Source: FEN-680 sp036845225 | Lineage (GTDB): Bacteria > Actinomycetota > Geothermincolia > Fen-727 > Anoxymicrobiaceae | Assembly (NCBI GenBank): GCA_036845225.1 | Contig: DAIUEJ010000033.1 | Location: 1-32,122 of the forward strand | Reading direction: 5' to 3' | DNA: 32,122 nucleotides | Shown here: positions 29,635 to 32,122 of the stretch, one piece after another | Numbering within the stretch: the stretch's first letter is position 1 | Layout: each line of letters opens with the position of its first letter | Notes under the pieces: model-generated | Told to the model about the DNA's origin: nothing | Database searches by the model: none | Seen by the model: only the letters and a program-made list of their open reading frames with translations | Position numbers and translations under genes: made by a program

Positions 29635-31482
29635 TCAAGGGTGGTAGTCGTTCAGTGAGAACTCGAACACGGCGCCGTTGTCGTTGTACGCCCTGATGCT
29701 GCCGCCATAGGTCTTCACGATCTTGCGCACGGTGGAGAGCCCGATGCCGGTCCCTCCGCTCTCGCACTTGTAGAACGGCTCGAAGATCTCGCTTATCTCG
29801 TCCTCCGGGATCCCGGCGCCGTTGTCCCTGAGCCGATACAGATGTCCCCCCGGCCAGCTCTTGACGATTGAGACCTGCACCTCGGGCCGCTCCGCGCCGC
29901 CGTGCCGGAACGCGTTGCAGATAAGGTTCGAGAAGACCGGGTACATCTGGGTCCTGTTCGAGACCAGGTACCCGAGGGCCGGCTCGTGGCTCACCCTGCC
30001 ATGGCGCTCCTCGATCAGCGCCAGGTGGTCGAGGGCCACCTGGTCCACGACCTCGCCGATGTCAACGGGCTCGACCTCTCTGGGGGCAAGCCCGCTCTCG
30101 GCGAGCCTCAGGAGGTCCTCGATGAGGGCCCCGGCAGTGGCGGTCCCGTCGCTGATCATCTGCGCGAGCTCGCTGATGGTCATGTCCGCCTCGTCGTCGG
30201 CACTGTCCTTGATCAACTGATGGAGCGTGTCCGCGGCCATCATCATCGTGGCGAGGGGCCCGCGCAGGTCGTGGGACACGGTGTGCGCGAACGCCTCGAG
30301 CTCGGCGTTCATCTGCTTAAGAAGCTCTTCCGAGCGCTGCCTCTCGGTGACGTTCCTCCCGGTGACCTGGAACCCGATGAAGTGGCCGGTGCCGTCGAAC
30401 CTCGGGACCCCGTTCCACTCCACGTAGCGCCACCCGAGGGGCGTCCTGGTCCTGATGATCCCCACCTTGGTTGTCTTCCCGAGGACCGCCTCGCGCCACG
30501 CGTCCAACGAGATGCCGACGTCGTCGGGGTGCATGAACTCGACCACCGTCTTCCCCAGCACTTCATCCCTCTGCTTGCCCAGGAACTCCAGGGCCTCGTC
30601 ATTGATATACGTGACCACGCCGTTCTCGTCCGCATGGGCGATGACGAGACCGGTAAGCGCAGCGATGTTGCTCTCCTGCTCGGACTCCCGACCCGAGCCG
30701 AATATACCCACCAGCTGCTGCGAGAAGTCGCGGACGGCGCCGATTCGGACGTCGCACAGGATGGGCTTTCCGGCTTTCGGGACCAGCCGCAGGGATAGCG
30801 AGGTGACGTTAGATGAAAGCCGCGGGAACTCGTTCTCGAGGCGCTGTGCGTCTTCGGGCAGGAAGAAGTGGCCGAGGTCGAGGTCGACCATCTCGTCGTC
30901 CTTGTAACCCATCAGGCTTCTCAGAGCTTTGTTCCACCGCACCAGGCGCGCTTCGCGGTCGAAGACGAAGAAGAGCTCGTCAGATTCGTCGACGGCGGCC
31001 GCGACAGAGGCGGACCGCTCGTCCAGCACATCTGTCGCCTTTTGAAGCAGGGAGTCCGCCACGACCGCTTCGGCGACCTGCGCGAGCTGGTCTCCCCAGC
31101 CCGGCGCCTTGACCACAAAACCCGAGGCCCCCGACTGCAAGGCATGCGCCGCGGCCGCCTCGGCCCCCTGGCGCGTGATGACCACCACCGGCGGTAGCCC
31201 GCGGTCCTGCGCCAGCTCCTGGAGCCACTCGAGGCAGGAGATGCAATCCAGGGTGATGAGATCGAAGTCGTTGGAATCCAGGAGACGCCGGGCCTCCGCG
31301 AGCTGTGTGACCGGCACCACCTCGGCCTCGAGCCTGGACTCGAGCTCGTCCTTGATATGCCCGCCGTCTTCCAGCTCGTCCTCGACGGCCAGCACACGCA
31401 TCAGGTCAAGCGCGCACACGGCGTTCACCGTTCCCGGGTCGAGTTGCGCTTCGCCTACCGCTACCGCACGTCCTACTTTCAC
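29635..31482 (-). CDS. REC-PAS-PAS sensor histidine kinase
   Basis: This protein has up to 615 residues. From residue 28 it has a receiver domain with Glu34/Asp35, phospho-acceptor Asp79 (LITLDCIS), Thr103 and Lys125; the sequence after Asp79 (CISCLEWLQEL) departs from the common LPxxDG loop. Two PAS domains follow (about 155-275 and 285-395). The HisKA domain has phospho-His404 in HTVSHDLRGPL, and the HATPase domain shows NLICNAFRHGG, DNGAGIP and GTGIGLS. There is no membrane helix, so it senses cytoplasmic or diffusible signals. The GTG at 31482 is the outer limit; ATG 31401 (MRVLAVEDE) is more likely to be the real start by domain layout, though neither has a clear SD. No response regulator is adjacent. 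Confidence 0.85.
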   Translation of the reverse strand: MKVGRAVAVGEAQLDPGTVNAVCALDLMRVLAVEDELEDGGHIKDELESRLEAEVVPVTQLAEARRLLDSNDFDLITLDCISCLEWLQELAQDRGLPPVVVITRQGAEAAAAHALQSGASGFVVKAPGWGDQLAQVAEAVVADSLLQKATDVLDERSASVAAAVDESDELFFVFDREARLVRWNKALRSLMGYKDDEMVDLDLGHFFLPEDAQRLENEFPRLSSNVTSLSLRLVPKAGKPILCDVRIGAVRDFSQQLVGIFGSGRESEQESNIAALTGLVIAHADENGVVTYINDEALEFLGKQRDEVLGKTVVEFMHPDDVGISLDAWREAVLGKTTKVGIIRTRTPLGWRYVEWNGVPRFDGTGHFIGFQVTGRNVTERQRSEELLKQMNAELEAFAHTVSHDLRGPLATMMMAADTLHQLIKDSADDEADMTISELAQMISDGTATAGALIEDLLRLAESGLAPREVEPVDIGEVVDQVALDHLALIEERHGRVSHEPALGYLVSNRTQMYPVFSNLICNAFRHGGAERPEVQVSIVKSWPGGHLYRLRDNGAGIPEDEISEIFEPFYKCESGGTGIGLSTVRKIVKTYGGSIRAYNDNGAVFEFSLNDYHP

Positions 31483-31633
31483 CCCTTGCGGCCGACTCCT
31501 GTCACTTCCGCGAGATTATTTGACAGACAGAAAACTCTGGCGCAGCGTGCGGCCTCCGGCATGATTTACATGATTCCGGAGGTTGTGTTATACCTTGCCC
31601 TGGTACTGGCGGAAGAGGAGCAGGGGAGGCAGC

Positions 31634-32026
31634 ATGGCACTTTTTGCAAGCGAGGAGTGGGCTGAGGACCTCAAGGCCGCGGTCAACTCGGACAAGGAGA
31701 TGCCCAAGGCGGGCAAGGGCTTCAACGCGACCATCCAGTTCATCATAGAGGGCGCGGGGGACCGCGGAGACCTGCCATTCTGGACCCACATGAAGGACGG
31801 CAAGGTCCTTGAGGTGCACGCGAACGAGAAGAAGAAGTGCGATTACACCGTCCAGGGCGACTACGCTGTCTGGAAGGACATCGTCGAAGGCCGGCAGGAC
31901 CCGCTCCAGGCAATCATGATCAAGAAGCTCACCTTCGAAGGCAACATGCAGACGATCATGAAGTACATCAAGGCCGTCAACCTCCTGATGGAGAACGTCA
32001 AGAAGGTCCCCACGCAGTTCGATTGA
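31634..32026 (+). CDS. SCP-2 sterol-carrier-like lipid-binding protein
   Basis: This 130-residue protein has the single-domain SCP-2 pattern: an N-terminal helix (SEEWAEDLKAAVNSD), a beta sheet (FNATIQFIIEGA, PFWTHMKDGKVLEVH, CDYTVQGDYAVWKDIVEGRQDP) and the final LQAIMIKKLTFEGNMQTIMKYIKAVNLL helix segment that closes the lipid pocket. Family members bind acyl-CoA or other lipids in the cytoplasm. I start at ATG 31634 after GGGGAGG; an ATG 51 bases earlier in frame is not supported by an SD. It is divergent from the REC-PAS kinase, with about 150 bases between. The substrate is unknown, but it fits the lipid theme of the window. Confidence 0.85.
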   Translation: MALFASEEWAEDLKAAVNSDKEMPKAGKGFNATIQFIIEGAGDRGDLPFWTHMKDGKVLEVHANEKKKCDYTVQGDYAVWKDIVEGRQDPLQAIMIKKLTFEGNMQTIMKYIKAVNLLMENVKKVPTQFD

Positions 32027-32029
32027 TAT

Positions 32030-32122
32030 TCTCTCCCTTGAGGCGAGAGTCGTGGGGTTTTTCTCCCTCCCCCTCGAGGCGAGAAGCCGGGGTTTTCTCC
32101 CTCCCCCTTGAGGGGGGAGGGT
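32030..32122. repeat. Tandem CTCCCTC-type hairpins at the window end
   Basis: Three related units follow the SCP-2 stop: from 32030 (TCTCCCTTGAGGCGAGA), from 32062 (TCTCCCTCCCCCTCGAGGCG) and from 32097. The last is a near-perfect palindrome CCCTCCCCC-TTGA-GGGGGGAGGG. The first two are followed by GGGGTTT. They probably include the terminator of the SCP-2 gene. The array is cut by the window edge. Confidence 0.7.

Noticed and set aside
29635..31482. Degenerate, non-phosphorylatable receiver in the PAS kinase
   Set aside because: On counting, Glu34/Asp35, Asp79, Thr103 and Lys125 are all present; only the loop after Asp79 is unusual.

Overview
The window is GC-rich chromosomal DNA with many GTG/TTG starts, tight operons and strong Shine-Dalgarno (SD) sequences. 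It carries two secreted proteins built from WYLAEGST repeats, LppX-like lipoproteins, phasin-like proteins, SCP-2-like proteins, a FadD-type ligase and several anaerobe-type Fe-S and radical SAM proteins. Together these suggest an uncultured, probably anaerobic or microaerophilic actinobacterium of a deep-branching lineage (OPB41/Geothermincolia-like). That placement is inference from gene content; no marker gene is present. There is no phage, plasmid or CRISPR module.

Layout. 1-1400: a hotdog thioesterase, a decayed two-gene remnant lying against the 3' end of a tRNA-Gly(CCC), and the tRNA promoter. 1639-3874: a two-component pair, REC-GAF-histidine kinase plus NarL/LuxR regulator. 3875-5851: tandem diacylglycerol-kinase-like lipid kinases on the minus strand, the second broken by one extra base. 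5947-9071: an 833-residue alkaline-phosphatase-superfamily membrane protein overlapping a possible SCP-2-like gene. 9142-10004: two phasin-like genes with a clear terminator. 10322-12005: two paralogous lipoproteins. 12056-13550: a cysteine desulfurase and a small helix-turn-helix protein. 13563-16353: a five-gene minus-strand operon (23-residue-repeat protein, PlsC acyltransferase, four-helix membrane protein, two DUF2769-like Cys-rich proteins). 16452-18033: a frameshifted secreted repeat protein. 18176-24256: long-chain acyl-CoA ligase, divergent family I CoA-transferase A/B genes, and a fused LUD/ferredoxin/double-CCG redox protein. 24354-26537: a ferredoxin - thioredoxin - radical SAM - DUF89 cluster. 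26661-29543: a secreted subtilase with four WYLAEGST repeats. 29635-32026: a REC-PAS-PAS histidine kinase divergent from an SCP-2 protein.

Themes. Much of the content concerns acyl and lipid chemistry (thioesterase, lipid kinases, PlsC, acyl-CoA ligase, CoA-transferase, SCP-2, phasins), with Fe-S redox proteins nearby. Two families of short dispersed palindromes fill intergenic spaces throughout: one with a GGGGTCAGGCACC-type core (nine instances) and one built on GCCGGCG-GGA-CGCCGGC followed by GCTAC (six instances).

Best candidates for something undescribed: the protein at 15313-16353, made of ten exact 23-residue repeats, together with its operon; the ferredoxin/thioredoxin/radical SAM/DUF89 cluster; and the two dispersed palindrome families. 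Two genes are frameshifted at GC-rich sites, which could be real decay, phase variation or assembly error.
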